The notes beneath the pieces were generated by a model. That model ran no database searches. It had not been told where the DNA came from and saw only the letters and a list, made by a program, of their open reading frames with translations. The position numbers and the translations under genes are program-made. A DNA stretch of 64,000 bases from Streptomyces hyaluromycini (GTDB taxonomy: Bacteria > Actinomycetota > Actinomycetes > Streptomycetales > Streptomycetaceae): assembly GCF_002217755.1 (NCBI RefSeq), contig NZ_BCFL01000018.1, forward strand, positions 1 to 64,000, written 5' to 3'. This document shows positions 49,848-59,305 of the stretch, one piece after another (position 1 is the first letter of the stretch; every line of letters begins with the position of its first letter).

Positions 49848-50680
49848 CTGACGGCCTCCTGGGCCTTCGCCTCCATGCGGCGGACGACGAAGCCGAGCGG
49901 GATCGTGACCAGCAGGTAGCACAGGCCGGCGACGAGGATCGGCGTGGAGTTGGCGGTCGTACTGGCCAGGTCGCGGCCGTACTTGGACAGTTCGCGCTCC
50001 TCCAGGGTGACGCCGAGGAAGAGGACCAGGGAGGAGTCCTTGAAGAGCAGGACCAGTTCGTTGGTCAGCGGCGGGAGGATGATGCGGAACGCCTGGGGGA
50101 TGACGATCGAGATCATCGCGCGCGCCGGGGAGAAGCCCAGGGAACGGGCCGCCTCCATCTGCCCCTTGGGGACCGCCTGGATGCCCGCGCGGATCGTCTC
50201 GGCCATGTAGGCGGCGGCGACCAGGCCGAGGGCCAGGGCCACCTTGCCGTAGGTGCCGCCGACGATCTCCGTGCCCGGGAAGGCGAGCGGGACGGCGACG
50301 CCGATGAAGATGAAGATCAGCAGGGCGGGCAGGCCGCGGAAGATCTCGATGTAGATGCCGGCCAGCCAGCGGTACGGCCCGACCGACGACAGCCGCATCA
50401 GTGCGATCACCATGCCGAGGGCCAGTCCGACGACGAAGCCGGACAGCGTGTAGAGCACGGTGTTCTTCAGCGCCAGCGTGATGACGTCCGGGAACATCTG
50501 CTGTGCGATGTCCCACTGGGCGAACTGGTTCTGGAGCCGTCCCCAGTCGGCGCCGGCCGCGAACGCGACCACGGCGGCGACGAAGACGACGTACTGCGCA
50601 CCGCGCGACAGCCGGCGCTTCTGCCGCCGGGACAGGCCCTTCCTGCGTGGCTGGAGTCCGGTGTCCGTGCCTACGGTCAT
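49844..50680 (-). CDS. Polar amino-acid ABC transporter permease
   Basis: A 278-residue membrane subunit of the HisM/GlnP type with about five or six helices. The EAA loop that contacts the ATPase is [35 protein letters not shown] and [17 protein letters not shown] are family segments. The basic N-terminus ([15 protein letters not shown]) is cytoplasmic. The system has a single permease gene, so a homodimer is expected. ATG at 50680 overlaps the upstream binding-protein stop (ATGA). Confidence 0.93.
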   Translation of the reverse strand: MTVGTDTGLQPRRKGLSRRQKRRLSRGAQYVVFVAAVVAFAAGADWGRLQNQFAQWDIAQQMFPDVITLALKNTVLYTLSGFVVGLALGMVIALMRLSSVGPYRWLAGIYIEIFRGLPALLIFIFIGVAVPLAFPGTEIVGGTYGKVALALGLVAAAYMAETIRAGIQAVPKGQMEAARSLGFSPARAMISIVIPQAFRIILPPLTNELVLLFKDSSLVLFLGVTLEERELSKYGRDLASTTANSTPILVAGLCYLLVTIPLGFVVRRMEAKAQEAVR

Positions 50681-51531
50681 GAGGCGGCGGGGGACGCGGC
50701 CGAGGCGTCGTAGGGACCGATCCACTTCTCGTACAGCTCCTTGTACGTGCCGTCGGCCTTGGCGTCGGCGATCGCCTTGTTGACGGCGGCGAGGAGCTTG
50801 GTGTTGCCCTTCTTCACCGTGAAGCCGTACTGCTCACCGGTGTTGATGTTGCCGGCGACCTGGAAGGCGTTCGCGTTGGCCTTGTCCTTCAGCCAGCCCT
50901 GGACCACCGGGTAGTCGATGACCACGGCCTTGACCTGGCCGGTGCGCAGGCCGTTGAGGACGGCGTCGGAGGACTCGAAGGAGACCGGGTCGAAGCCCTG
51001 CTTCCTGACGTAGTCCTCGCCGGTGGTCTGCGCCTGGGCGCCCAGCTGCACCTTCTTGGCCTTGGCGTCGGCGAGCGAGGTGATGCCGCTGTTCTTGTCG
51101 ACGAGGAGGGCCTGGGTGGCGTCGAAGTAGGGGTCGGAGAAGTCGACGTTCTTCTTGCGCTCGGCGGTGATGGTCATGCCGGCCGCGGCCAGGTCGCACT
51201 CGCCGGAGTTGAGGAAGGCGCCGGTCTTGAAGTTCTCGAACGGCGTGTCGAGGATCTGCTGCTTCACGCCGAGGTTCTTGGCGACCAGGTCGATCATCGA
51301 GACGTCGAAGCCCTGCACCTTGCCGTCGATCTCCGACTGGAACGGCGGGTACGGCAGGTGGGTGCAGGTGGTGAGCTGCCCGGCCTTGACGAGTACGACC
51401 CCGCCGGCGGCCGTTCTGGAGGCGCTGGAGCCGTTGCCGCTCGACGTGCAGCCGGCCACGAGGGCAAGCCCGGCCGCGGCGGTGACGGCGGCCAGGGCGC
51501 GAGCCCGGCGGCGCCCGAGGAGCGTGGTCAC
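50677..51531 (-). CDS. Polar amino-acid ABC transporter substrate-binding lipoprotein
   Basis: A 284-residue lipoprotein: a signal peptide with a lipobox LVAGC (Cys near residue 28) leads to a type II periplasmic-binding fold. [30 protein letters not shown] and [14 protein letters not shown] are the standard family 3 segments for polar amino acids or their derivatives. The GTG has GGGAGG four bases upstream. It is the first gene of the three-gene import operon. The solute may be an amino acid such as glutamate or a cationic compound; the sequence does not decide. Confidence 0.93.
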   Translation of the reverse strand: MTTLLGRRRARALAAVTAAAGLALVAGCTSSGNGSSASRTAAGGVVLVKAGQLTTCTHLPYPPFQSEIDGKVQGFDVSMIDLVAKNLGVKQQILDTPFENFKTGAFLNSGECDLAAAGMTITAERKKNVDFSDPYFDATQALLVDKNSGITSLADAKAKKVQLGAQAQTTGEDYVRKQGFDPVSFESSDAVLNGLRTGQVKAVVIDYPVVQGWLKDKANANAFQVAGNINTGEQYGFTVKKGNTKLLAAVNKAIADAKADGTYKELYEKWIGPYDASAASPAAS

Positions 51532-51750
51532 GAGACCTCCCGTGGGTCTGTGGAGGCTCCCCCGCGAAGCTGTGAGGGAGCTTTGGATTCCGATTCTGCG
51601 GGTTCCGATTATAAGGAGATGTTTGGGTTCCTCAAACCAAACCCATGGCGGTGGAGCCGTCCGGCCTAAGAAGTCGCCGGTCTCAGGCGTGGACGGGTGC
51701 CGGTTACGCTCGTCTTGATCCACCTGTCCGTGACTGAGGAGAGCACCGCC

Positions 51751-52851
51751 GTGACCCACCCCTTCCTCGACCTGCCCCCGCTGACCGCCGCCCGTTTCGC
51801 CGCGATCGAGGACCGGGTGGCCCGCCTGCTGGACACCCGGCAGGACGTCGTGATCACGCAGGGCGAGGCGCTGCTGCCACTGGAGGGCGCGATCAGGGCG
51901 GCGGCCGGGCCCGGCACCACCGCGCTGAACGTGATCACCGGCCCGTACGGGCAGACGTTCGGGAACTGGCTGCGGGACTGCGGCGCGACGGTGGTCGACC
52001 TCGCGGTGCCGTTCCACACGGCGGTGACGGCCGGGCAGATCCGGGAGGCGTTCGCCGCCCACCCGGAGATCGACTTCGTGTCCCTCGTGCACGCGGAGGC
52101 GGCGACCGGCAACACCAATCCGGTCGCGGAGATCGGCGAGGCGGTACGGGCCCACGGCGCCCTCTTCTACCTGGACGCGGTCGCCTCGGTCGGGGCCGAG
52201 CCGGTGCTGCCGGACGCCTGGGGCGTGGACCTGTGCGTGATCGGGGCCCAGAAGGCCATGGGCGGTCCTGCCGGGGTCTCGGCGGTGTCGGTGAGCGAGC
52301 GGGCATGGGCCCGGATGGCGGCGAACCCGCAGGCTCCGCGCCGCTCGTACCTCTCCCTGCTGGACTGGAAGGAGCGCTGGGTCGACGGCGGCCGCAAGGT
52401 GCTGCTGCACGCTCCGGCACAGCTGGAGATGCTGGCGCTTGAGGCGTGCCTGGAGCGGATCGAGGCGGACGGCCTGGACACCGTGATGGCCCGGCACCGC
52501 ACGGCCGCGCTGGCCACCCGGGCGGGCGCGGCAGCCCTGGGCGGCGGCCTGGAGCCGTACGTGTACGCGGAGTCCGACGCGGCACCGGTGGCCACGACGC
52601 TGCGGGTGCCGTCGGGCGTGGTGGCGTCGGAACTGGCCGCCGAGGCCCTGGCGGGCGACGGCACCCTGCCGCTGGCCGCGGGCGGGGGCGCGCTGGCCAA
52701 GGAGATGATCCGGGTCAACCACTACGGGGTGGACGCGACGGCCGAGGCCGTCCGGTCGAGCCTGGCGGCGCTCGGCGCGGGACTGGCGCGGCGGGGGCTG
52801 ACGGTGGACCCGGAGGGGGCCCGGCAGGCGGTGGAGTCCGCCTGGCGGTAG
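51751..52851 (+). CDS. Class V PLP-dependent aminotransferase (serine/alanine-glyoxylate type)
   Basis: The 366-residue protein resembles serine-pyruvate/alanine-glyoxylate aminotransferases. The conserved GNTNPVAEI, the YLDAVASVG Asp and the Schiff-base Lys in VIGAQKAMGGPAGVSAVSV (near residue 170) are present. GAGGAG lies about nine bases before the GTG start. It is divergent from the amino-acid transporter over a 219-base region and lies just before ectABCD on the same strand. An amino-acid metabolic role linked with the divergent importer is plausible, but the substrate is not known. Confidence 0.85.
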   Translation: MTHPFLDLPPLTAARFAAIEDRVARLLDTRQDVVITQGEALLPLEGAIRAAAGPGTTALNVITGPYGQTFGNWLRDCGATVVDLAVPFHTAVTAGQIREAFAAHPEIDFVSLVHAEAATGNTNPVAEIGEAVRAHGALFYLDAVASVGAEPVLPDAWGVDLCVIGAQKAMGGPAGVSAVSVSERAWARMAANPQAPRRSYLSLLDWKERWVDGGRKVLLHAPAQLEMLALEACLERIEADGLDTVMARHRTAALATRAGAAALGGGLEPYVYAESDAAPVATTLRVPSGVVASELAAEALAGDGTLPLAAGGGALAKEMIRVNHYGVDATAEAVRSSLAALGAGLARRGLTVDPEGARQAVESAWR

Positions 52852-53146
52852 ACGGTCCGGCCGGCGGGCGCCGACGGAAGCGTATCGGCGGCGTTACCGG
52901 CATCCGAATTCCAAGTAATTTCGAATTCCCTTTCCCGCGATGGCTTACCCGAGTTCTTCTGCCCGCTTTTTGCGATGCTAAACCGGGGGAATTTCATCCG
53001 GATTTCAACCCTGTGACGCACCCCACATAACCGGGCCATTTGCCCGCTTTGTAGCGGGTCATATCGGTACATACAGGCACGGCAGGTCGGGCCATCGACT
53101 CCACCTGCCGTGCATTTTTGTATTTGCCTCGCTAAATTCAATCCGC
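52852..53146. other. AT-rich ectA leader region
   Basis: About 295 bases without a gene, much more AT-rich than the surroundings, as expected for the regulated ect promoter. It contains the hairpin at 53077-53113. No Shine-Dalgarno sequence precedes the ectA ATG. Confidence 0.6.
53077..53113 (+). promoter_or_regulatory. Terminator-like hairpin in ectA leader
   Basis: Perfect 11-base arms GCACGGCAGGT (53077-53087) and ACCTGCCGTGC (53103-53113), a 15-base loop and a following ATTTTTG form a classic intrinsic-terminator shape. It ends 33 bases before the ectA ATG, so it may attenuate ect transcription or end an upstream transcript. Confidence 0.6.
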
Positions 53147-53662
53147 ATGACTGCCCCACAAGCAGACCTGATCGTCGACCGCCCGCTGGTGACCGACGGC
53201 GCCGCTCTCTGGCGTATGGCCAAGGATTCCGGAAGCCTCGATCTGAACTCCTCCTACAGCTATCTGCTGTGGTGCCGGGACTTCGCCGGCACCTCGGCGG
53301 TGGCGCGCGGCGCGGACGGCGAGCCCGTCGGGTTCGTGACCGGATACACCCGGCCGGACCGGCCGGACACGCTGCTCGTCTGGCAGGTGGCCGTGGACGC
53401 CGCGCAGCGCGGGCGCGGCATCGCGGCCCGGCTGCTGGACGGGCTCACGGCACAGGTGGCCGCCGACCGGCCGCTCACCGCCGTCGAGACCACCATCACG
53501 CCCGGCAACACCGCCTCCGAGCGCCTGTTCACCTCGTACGCCGCCCGGCACGGCGCCACCGTCGAGCGCTCGGTGCTGTTCGAGGCCGGTGAGTTCCCCG
53601 ACGGTCCGCACGACCCCGAAGTCCTCTACCGCATCGGCCCCTTGACCCCCACATCGCACTGA
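53147..53662 (+). CDS. ectA: L-2,4-diaminobutyrate gamma-acetyltransferase EctA
   Basis: A 171-residue GNAT-fold acetyltransferase for the second step of ectoine synthesis. [23 protein letters not shown] at the N-terminus is the EctA substrate-binding region; [20 protein letters not shown] is the acetyl-CoA loop (R-x-x-G-x-G/A). Length is normal. It starts ectABCD; the spacing to ectB is nine bases. The ATG has no recognisable ribosome site, in contrast with the other ect genes. Confidence 0.95.
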   Translation: MTAPQADLIVDRPLVTDGAALWRMAKDSGSLDLNSSYSYLLWCRDFAGTSAVARGADGEPVGFVTGYTRPDRPDTLLVWQVAVDAAQRGRGIAARLLDGLTAQVAADRPLTAVETTITPGNTASERLFTSYAARHGATVERSVLFEAGEFPDGPHDPEVLYRIGPLTPTSH

Positions 53663-53671
53663 GGAGCCCCC

Positions 53672-54943
53672 GTGACCATCACCCAGCCCGACCTCAGCGT
53701 CTTCGAGACCCTGGAGTCCGAGGTCCGCAGCTACTGCCGCGGCTGGCCGACCGTGTTCGACCGGGCCCGGGGCAGCCGCATGCACGACGAGGACGGCCAC
53801 GAGTACCTCGACTTCTTCGCCGGCGCCGGATCACTCAACTACGGCCACAACAACCCCGTGCTGAAACGGGCGTTGCTGGACTACCTGGAACGGGACGGGG
53901 TCACCCACGGCCTCGACATGTCGACGGTGGCCAAGCGGTCGTTCCTGCAGACCTTCCAGGACCTGGTGCTGCGGCCGCGCGAGCTGCCGTACAAGGTCAT
54001 GTTCCCGGGGCCGACGGGGACGAACGCCGTCGAGTCGGCGCTCAAGCTCGCCCGGAAGGTGAAGGGGCGCGAGGCGATCGTGTCGTTCACCAACGCCTTC
54101 CACGGGATGTCCCTCGGGTCGCTGGCCGTCACCGGCAACGCCTTCAAACGGGCCGGGGCCGGGATCCCGCTGGTGCACGGGACGCCCATGCCGTTCGACA
54201 ACTACTTCGACGGGACCGTGCCGGACTTCCTGTGGTTCGAGCGGCTGTTGGAGGACCAGGGGTCCGGGCTCAACAAGCCGGCCGCGGTGATCGTGGAGAC
54301 CGTGCAGGGCGAGGGCGGCATCAACGTCGCCCGGCCCGAATGGCTGCGCGCCCTCAAGGCGCTCTGCGAGCGGCAGGACATGCTGCTGATCGTCGACGAC
54401 ATCCAGATGGGCTGCGGGCGGACCGGTGCCTTCTTCTCCTTCGAGGAGGCGGGGATCGTCCCCGACATCGTCACCGTCTCGAAGTCCATCAGCGGCTACG
54501 GACTGCCCATGTCCCTGTGCCTGTTCCGGCCCGAGCTGGACGTGTGGGAGCCGGGCGAGCACAACGGCACCTTCCGCGGCAACAACCCCGCCTTCGTCAC
54601 CGCGACCGCCGCCCTGGAGACCTACTGGGCCGACGGCCCGGCGATGGAGAAGCAGACCCGGGCCAAGGGCGAACAGGTCGAACAGGGGCTCATCGCGATC
54701 GTCGAGGAGAACCTCGCCGACGTGAAGGAGTACCGGGGGCGGGGCCTGGTGTGGGGCCTGGAGTTCCACGAGAAGGAGCGGGCCGGGCGGATCGCCGCCC
54801 GCGCCTTCGAACTCGGGCTGCTCATCGAGACGTCGGGGCCGGAGAGCGAGGTCGTCAAACTGCTGCCCGCCCTGACCGTCACCCCGGACGAGCTGGACGA
54901 GGGACTGAGCATCCTCGCCCGGGCCGTCCGCGAAACCGCCTGA
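53672..54943 (+). CDS. ectB: Diaminobutyrate-2-oxoglutarate transaminase EctB
   Basis: A 423-residue class III aminotransferase that makes L-2,4-diaminobutyrate from aspartate semialdehyde. It begins with [19 protein letters not shown], typical of EctB. The PLP elements are [16 protein letters not shown], the Asp in [15 protein letters not shown] and the Lys in [13 protein letters not shown]. The GTG start has GAGGAG six bases upstream. A 62-base spacer with short tandem repeats separates it from ectC. Confidence 0.96.
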   Translation: MTITQPDLSVFETLESEVRSYCRGWPTVFDRARGSRMHDEDGHEYLDFFAGAGSLNYGHNNPVLKRALLDYLERDGVTHGLDMSTVAKRSFLQTFQDLVLRPRELPYKVMFPGPTGTNAVESALKLARKVKGREAIVSFTNAFHGMSLGSLAVTGNAFKRAGAGIPLVHGTPMPFDNYFDGTVPDFLWFERLLEDQGSGLNKPAAVIVETVQGEGGINVARPEWLRALKALCERQDMLLIVDDIQMGCGRTGAFFSFEEAGIVPDIVTVSKSISGYGLPMSLCLFRPELDVWEPGEHNGTFRGNNPAFVTATAALETYWADGPAMEKQTRAKGEQVEQGLIAIVEENLADVKEYRGRGLVWGLEFHEKERAGRIAARAFELGLLIETSGPESEVVKLLPALTVTPDELDEGLSILARAVRETA

Positions 54944-54951
54944 CCGGATCC

Positions 54952-54988
54952 GTAACAAGCCGGATCGGAACAAGCCGGATCGAACCAA
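54952..54988. repeat. Short tandem repeat between ectB and ectC
   Basis: Two consecutive 14-15 base units AACAAGCCGGATCGG and AACAAGCCGGATCG are followed by the related AACCAAGG, which forms part of the ectC ribosome site. A partial unit (CCGGATCCGT) overlaps the end of ectB. Confidence 0.7.
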
Positions 54989-55005
54989 GGAGGCTGTACA
55001 CCACC

Positions 55006-55404
55006 GTGATCGTCCGTTCGTTCAAGGAGATCGAAGGCACCGACCGCCATGTGAGGTCCGCGTCCGGGACCTGGGAGAGCAAACGCATCGTCCTCGCGAA
55101 GGAACGGGTCGGCTTCTCGCTGCACGAGACCGTCCTGTACGCGGGCACGGAGACGTCGATGTGGTACGCCAACCACATCGAGGCCGTCGTCTGCGTCGAG
55201 GGCGAGGCCGAGCTGACCGACCACGAGACCGGGACGTCGTACCGGATCACGCCCGGGACCATGTACCTCCTCGACGGGCACGAACGTCACACGCTGCGCG
55301 TCAAGGAGGACTTCCGCTGCGTCTGCGTGTTCAACCCGCCGGTCACCGGCCGGGAGGACCACGACGAGAACGGCGTCTATCCCCTGCTGACGGAGGAGGG
55401 CTGA
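55006..55404 (+). CDS. ectC: L-ectoine synthase EctC
   Basis: A 132-residue cupin-fold enzyme that closes the ectoine ring. It starts [35 protein letters not shown] (metal Glu) and [14 protein letters not shown] (metal His) are the conserved cupin motifs. Length is usual for EctC. AAGGAGG lies eleven bases before the GTG start, and ectD follows two bases after the stop. Confidence 0.96.
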   Translation: MIVRSFKEIEGTDRHVRSASGTWESKRIVLAKERVGFSLHETVLYAGTETSMWYANHIEAVVCVEGEAELTDHETGTSYRITPGTMYLLDGHERHTLRVKEDFRCVCVFNPPVTGREDHDENGVYPLLTEEG

Positions 55405-55406
55405 CC

Positions 55407-56294
55407 ATGACCACGATCACCGACCTGTACCCGAGCCGCGGCCCCGCCGAGGTCGCCGTCCCCCGCAGGGACCCGGTCGTCTGGTCGGCGCCCGGCGCGC
55501 CCGGCCCGATCGCCGCGGACCGGCTGGAGGCGTTCGAGCGCGACGGCTTCCTGGCCATCGACCAACTCATCGGTGACGACGAAGTCGCGCTCTGTCAGCG
55601 CGAGTTGGAGCGACTGCTCGCCGACCCGGCGGTCCGGGCCGACGAACGCGCCATCGTGGAGCCGAAGTCCGAGGAGATCCGGTCCGTCTTCGAAGTGCAC
55701 CGGATCAGCGAGGTGTTCGCGAACCTGGTGCGCGACGAGCGGGTGGTCGGCCGGGCCCGGCAGATCCTCGGCTCGGACGTGTACGTCCACCAGTCCCGGA
55801 TCAACGTCAAGCCCGGGTTCGGGGCCGGCGGCTTCTACTGGCACTCGGACTTCGAGACCTGGCACGCCGAGGACGGCCTGCCGAACATGCGCGCGGTGTC
55901 CGTCTCGATCGCCCTGACCGAGAACCACGACACCAACGGCGGTCTGATGATCATGCCGGGCTCGCACCGGACGTTCCTGGGCTGCGCGGGCGCCACGCCC
56001 GAGGACAACTACAAGAAGTCGCTGCAGATGCAGGACGCGGGCACACCGTCGGACGAGGCGCTCACCGCCATGGCGGGCGAGTACGGCATCAAACTGTTCA
56101 CCGGCAGGGCCGGTTCGGCGACCTGGTTCGACTGCAACTGCATGCACGGCAGCAGCGAGAACATCACACCGTTCCCGCGCAGCAACGTCTTCATCGTGTT
56201 CAACAGCGTGGAGAACACGGCGGTGGAGCCGTTCGCCGCGCCGGTGCGCCGGCCGGAGTTCATCGGGGCACGGGACTTCACGCCCGTGCGGTGA
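55407..56294 (+). CDS. ectD: Ectoine 5-hydroxylase EctD
   Basis: A 295-residue Fe(II)/2-oxoglutarate dioxygenase producing 5-hydroxyectoine. The EctD consensus FYWHSDFETWHAEDGLP holds the iron-binding His and Asp; the distal His is in CNCMHGSSENITP, and the 2-oxoglutarate Arg follows in PRSN. GGAGGAGGG precedes the ATG. Its presence means the organism makes hydroxyectoine as well as ectoine under salt or temperature stress. A strong hairpin follows the gene. Confidence 0.96.
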   Translation: MTTITDLYPSRGPAEVAVPRRDPVVWSAPGAPGPIAADRLEAFERDGFLAIDQLIGDDEVALCQRELERLLADPAVRADERAIVEPKSEEIRSVFEVHRISEVFANLVRDERVVGRARQILGSDVYVHQSRINVKPGFGAGGFYWHSDFETWHAEDGLPNMRAVSVSIALTENHDTNGGLMIMPGSHRTFLGCAGATPEDNYKKSLQMQDAGTPSDEALTAMAGEYGIKLFTGRAGSATWFDCNCMHGSSENITPFPRSNVFIVFNSVENTAVEPFAAPVRRPEFIGARDFTPVR

Positions 56295-56337
56295 GACCGC
56301 ACCCGGCCTGACCAGGCAGGAAAGAGCTGCCCCGAGA

Positions 56338-56383
56338 AGCAGCCGGATCCGCCTCCCTCGGAAGGGCGGCCCGTCCGGCTGCT
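56338..56383 (+). terminator. Hairpin after ectD
   Basis: Arms AGCAGCCGGA (56338-56347) and TCCGGCTGCT (56374-56383) enclose a second, inner stem (CTCCCT/AGGG region). It lies 43 bases past the ectD stop and probably ends the ect transcript. Confidence 0.65.
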
Positions 56384-56491
56384 CACGGCTGTCCCCCGGC
56401 CGCGGCTACGAGCAGGAGATGACGGAACTACTGTGGGGGCGCCCTGCCGGAGCCGCCGGATGTCGCCCCGGCCACATCCCGGGGCTCGGGA

Positions 56492-57142
56492 TCAGTAGCC
56501 GACGGTGAAGCGCTCGCCGATGTGCTGAGGTCGTTCGATCTCATCGAGCAGGGCGACCGCGTAGTCCTCGGCGGAGATGCGGCTGCTGCCGTCCTGGGCG
56601 ACGATCAGATCGTCCGTGGCGGTGCGGTAGGCGCCGGTACGCTCGCCCGGCTCGATCGTCGCGGCAGGGCTGAGGCTGGTCCACTTCACGTCCCTGACGG
56701 TGCGGCAGAAGTCCAGGGCGTCCCCGTGGGCGTGCATGATCTGGAGCAGCGGCTCCGGCAGGCCCTCGGCGTCCCAGACCTGCTTGCCGTCCGGCGTGTA
56801 CAGGGAACCCGCGCCGCCGACCAGGACGAGCCGGGGTTCGTCGCCCCCCAGTGTGCGGATGCCGGCGACCAGGGCCTCGGCACTGGGCCTGATCGTGGCG
56901 ATGTGGCCCGGCCCGTCGCCTCCGCCGACCGCACTGATGACGACGTCATGCCCCTTGGCCGCCCCGGCGACGGCTGCAGGGTCCAGGACGTCACCGGTGA
57001 CCACGGTCAAGTTGGCGTTGTCCCGGGCGAGCTTCGCCGGGTCGCGTACGACCGCTGTGACCATGTGGCCGCGACGGAGCGCCTCGTCCAGAACGCGGGA
57101 TCCGATGGTGCCGGTGGCGCCGAACAGGATGATCTTGGACAT
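56492..57142 (-). CDS. NAD(P)-binding NmrA/SDR-like oxidoreductase
   Basis: A 216-residue atypical SDR (YwnB/NmrA-like): the dinucleotide loop GATGTIGSRV at the N-terminus, VVRDPAKL, ISAVGGG, and a C-terminal RISAEDYAVALLDEI segment typical of this group. The usual catalytic Tyr-Lys pair is not clear, which is normal for NmrA-like proteins; these may act as reductases or NADP sensors. GGAG lies about ten bases upstream of the ATG. It is convergent with ectD and has no obvious operon partner. Confidence 0.85.
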   Translation of the reverse strand: MSKIILFGATGTIGSRVLDEALRRGHMVTAVVRDPAKLARDNANLTVVTGDVLDPAAVAGAAKGHDVVISAVGGGDGPGHIATIRPSAEALVAGIRTLGGDEPRLVLVGGAGSLYTPDGKQVWDAEGLPEPLLQIMHAHGDALDFCRTVRDVKWTSLSPAATIEPGERTGAYRTATDDLIVAQDGSSRISAEDYAVALLDEIERPQHIGERFTVGY

Positions 57143-57559
57143 GCCAGTCTCCAGTTCCCGTTGATCGTCTCAGGGTCCGCAGATTAGTGAGACCTCCCGT
57201 GGCGGACATGAGGCATCGGGCCGCTCCAGGTGAACATGACCCGTTCAGGCGATACCGTCAGAGCGCAGGACCACCCCGGGGCGCCCCCGGCTCCGGCAAC
57301 CGCCTCGAAGCCGTGCTCGCCGTGTGCTTCTTCGGGATCACCGGAGTGCGCGCCGTCTGCGTAGTGCACGACGGTCTCTGGCAGTCGGCGGGCCTGGCCT
57401 CCCTCCCCCGGGGACCCCTGTGCGGCCCCGTAAGACCGATCAGGGGCGTGTCCGCGCACCTCAGGCGGCCGCTTTGACGCCGCGGCACGGGTACGGCGGG
57501 CCGAGTTCGTCAGGGCGCGGGACTGCACGCCCGTCCGCCGTGGCGGCCCCCGGGCCGTG
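57143..57559. other. Spacer without a supportable gene
   Basis: About 417 bases between two minus-strand genes. Reading frames of 90-115 codons exist on both strands but lack ribosome sites, show no recognisable domain and are Arg/Pro-rich in the manner of out-of-frame high-GC DNA. Decayed gene remnants are possible but not demonstrable. Confidence 0.55.
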
Positions 57560-58621
57560 TCACAGTGCCGGGTAGTCCGTGTATCCCTCGGCCCCGCCGC
57601 CGTAGAACGTCGCCGGGTTCGCGGTGTTGAACGGGCCGCCGGCCCTGAGCCGGGCCGGGAGGTCCGGGTTGGCGAGGAAGAGCTGTCCGTAGGAGACGAG
57701 GTCGGCCGTGCCGTCCTCGACGAGGGCGAGGGCCGCCGGGCCGGTGGGGCCCTCGGTCGCCGGGTTGAGGACGAACACCCCGCTGAACCGCTTGCGCAGC
57801 GCGGTGGTCAGCTCCCGGGTGCCCGGTACCTCCATCACGTGCAGATACGCCAGGCCCAGCGGCTCCACCGCGTCGACCAGCGCCGTGTACGCCGGCTCCG
57901 GCTCGGGCTCGTCGATGTCGTTGAACGGGTTGCCCGGGGACAGCCGCAGGGCGGTGCGCTCGGCGCCGACGGCCTCCGCCACCGCCTTGACGGCCGCCAC
58001 CGCGAACCGGATGCGGGCGGCCGGGGAGCCGCCCCACTCGTCGGTGCGCCGGTTGCTGCCCGGGGCCAGGAACTGGTGGATCAGGTAACCGTTGGCGCCG
58101 TGCAGTTCGACGCCGTCGAAACCGGCCGCCACGGCGGCCCGGGCGGCGGCCGCGTACTCGGCGACGGTGGCGTGGACCTCGCCGTCGGTCAGCGCGCGCG
58201 GCTCGACGAAGTCCTTCGGGCCCTCGTGGGTGTACACCTGGCCGCGGGCGGTGACCGCGGAGGGCGCGACGTTGACCAGCCCGTCCGGCAGCAGGTCGGG
58301 GTGGCCGATCCGGCCCGTGTGCATGAGCTGGGCGAAGATCAGGCCGCCGGCGGCGTGCACGGCGTCGGTGACGGTGCGCCAGGCGGCGATCTGCTCGGCG
58401 GTGTGCAGGCCGGGGGTGTCCGGGTAGCCCTGGCCGACCGCCGAGGGCTGGATGCCCTCGGTCACGATCAGGCCCGCGGAGGCGCGCTGGGTGTAGTACT
58501 CCGCCATGAGCGCGGTGGGCAGACCGCCCTGTGCGGCACGGCTGCGCGTCATCGGAGCCATCGCGATGCGGTTGGCCAGGCGGTGCCCGGGAAGGTCGAT
58601 CGGTTCGAAGGCAGTGGTCAC
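57560..58621 (-). CDS. Old Yellow Enzyme family alkene reductase
   Basis: The 353-residue flavoenzyme reduces activated C=C bonds with FMN and NAD(P)H (NemA/xenobiotic reductase group). Features: NRIAMAPMTRSRA at the start, FAQLMHTGRIGHP, the active-site pair in GVELHGANGYLIHQFLAPGSNRR, and a phosphate-binding DLVSYGQLFLANPDL near the end. The GTG start has GGAG five bases upstream. It is divergent from a MarR regulator with paired dyads between, an arrangement that predicts induction by electrophiles or quinones. Confidence 0.92.
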   Translation of the reverse strand: MTTAFEPIDLPGHRLANRIAMAPMTRSRAAQGGLPTALMAEYYTQRASAGLIVTEGIQPSAVGQGYPDTPGLHTAEQIAAWRTVTDAVHAAGGLIFAQLMHTGRIGHPDLLPDGLVNVAPSAVTARGQVYTHEGPKDFVEPRALTDGEVHATVAEYAAAARAAVAAGFDGVELHGANGYLIHQFLAPGSNRRTDEWGGSPAARIRFAVAAVKAVAEAVGAERTALRLSPGNPFNDIDEPEPEPAYTALVDAVEPLGLAYLHVMEVPGTRELTTALRKRFSGVFVLNPATEGPTGPAALALVEDGTADLVSYGQLFLANPDLPARLRAGGPFNTANPATFYGGGAEGYTDYPAL

Positions 58622-58642
58622 GGCGTCTCCAGGGATACTTTT

Positions 58643-58700
58643 ATTGGTCGGCCACGTAAAACGGCGCCGCCTACTCTACCCCAGTCATTGGCCGACCAAT
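58643..58700. promoter_or_regulatory. Paired operator-like dyads between OYE and marR genes
   Basis: ATTGGTCGGCC (58643-58653) is exactly mirrored by GGCCGACCAAT (58690-58700), 36 bases apart. The second is itself part of a near-palindrome ATTGGCCGACCAAT (58687-58700). Such dyads in a divergent promoter are expected binding sites for the adjacent MarR protein. Confidence 0.65.
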
Positions 58701-58773
58701 TAAATCCCTCCGAGCGGGTCTGAGTAGGCTTCGAGGACGGTTACCCGGAAGTCGGAGAGGTGCGGGAGCGACG

Positions 58774-59274
58774 ATGGACGCCACCAAGGAACCGGCGGCG
58801 CACGCGGCCGGATGCGGCTGTGTGCTGCCCGCGGCCGCCCAGGGCGGTCCGGTCAGCCACGCGCTGAGCCGGGTGGCGCGGCTGCACCGCACCGCCGCCG
58901 CCGGGCTGCTGCGCGGGCTCGGCCTCTATCCGGGCCAGGAGCTGGTGATGATGCACCTGTGGGAGAGCGGCCCGGCCCGGCAGGCGGACCTGATAAAGAT
59001 GCTCGGCCTGGACCCCTCCACGGTGACCAAGATGCTCCAGCGGCTGGAGCAGGCCGGCCAGGTGCGGCGGCTGCCGGACCCCGCGGACCGGCGCGCGGTA
59101 CTGGTGGAGGCCACCGAGTCCGGGGCCCGGCTGCTGACCGAGGTGGAGCGGGTGTGGACCGCGCTGGAGGAGGAGAGCCTCGCCGGTCTGGACCCGGCCG
59201 AGCGCGAGCAGCTGCTCACCCTGCTCGGCCGGGTCGAGGCCAACCTGTGGACCCGCAACGCGGCACGGACCTGA
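58774..59274 (+). CDS. MarR family transcriptional regulator
   Basis: A 166-residue winged-helix regulator. The recognition-helix region is QADLIKMLGLDPSTVTKMLQRLE and the wing is RLPDPADRRAVLVEAT. The N-terminus contains closely spaced cysteines (AAGCGCVLP) that could sense oxidants or electrophiles, but such sensing is only inferred. It is divergent from the Old-Yellow-Enzyme gene with operator-like dyads between them, which suggests it represses that gene and itself. Confidence 0.88.
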   Translation: MDATKEPAAHAAGCGCVLPAAAQGGPVSHALSRVARLHRTAAAGLLRGLGLYPGQELVMMHLWESGPARQADLIKMLGLDPSTVTKMLQRLEQAGQVRRLPDPADRRAVLVEATESGARLLTEVERVWTALEEESLAGLDPAEREQLLTLLGRVEANLWTRNAART

Positions 59275-59305
59275 CGTCCGGGGCGGCTCCGGCAGGCCGG
59301 CCCGG

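Noticed and set aside
57187..57528. Overlapping open frames on both strands between the NmrA-like and OYE genes
   Set aside because: No ribosome sites, no domain, and Arg/Pro composition typical of out-of-frame high-GC DNA.
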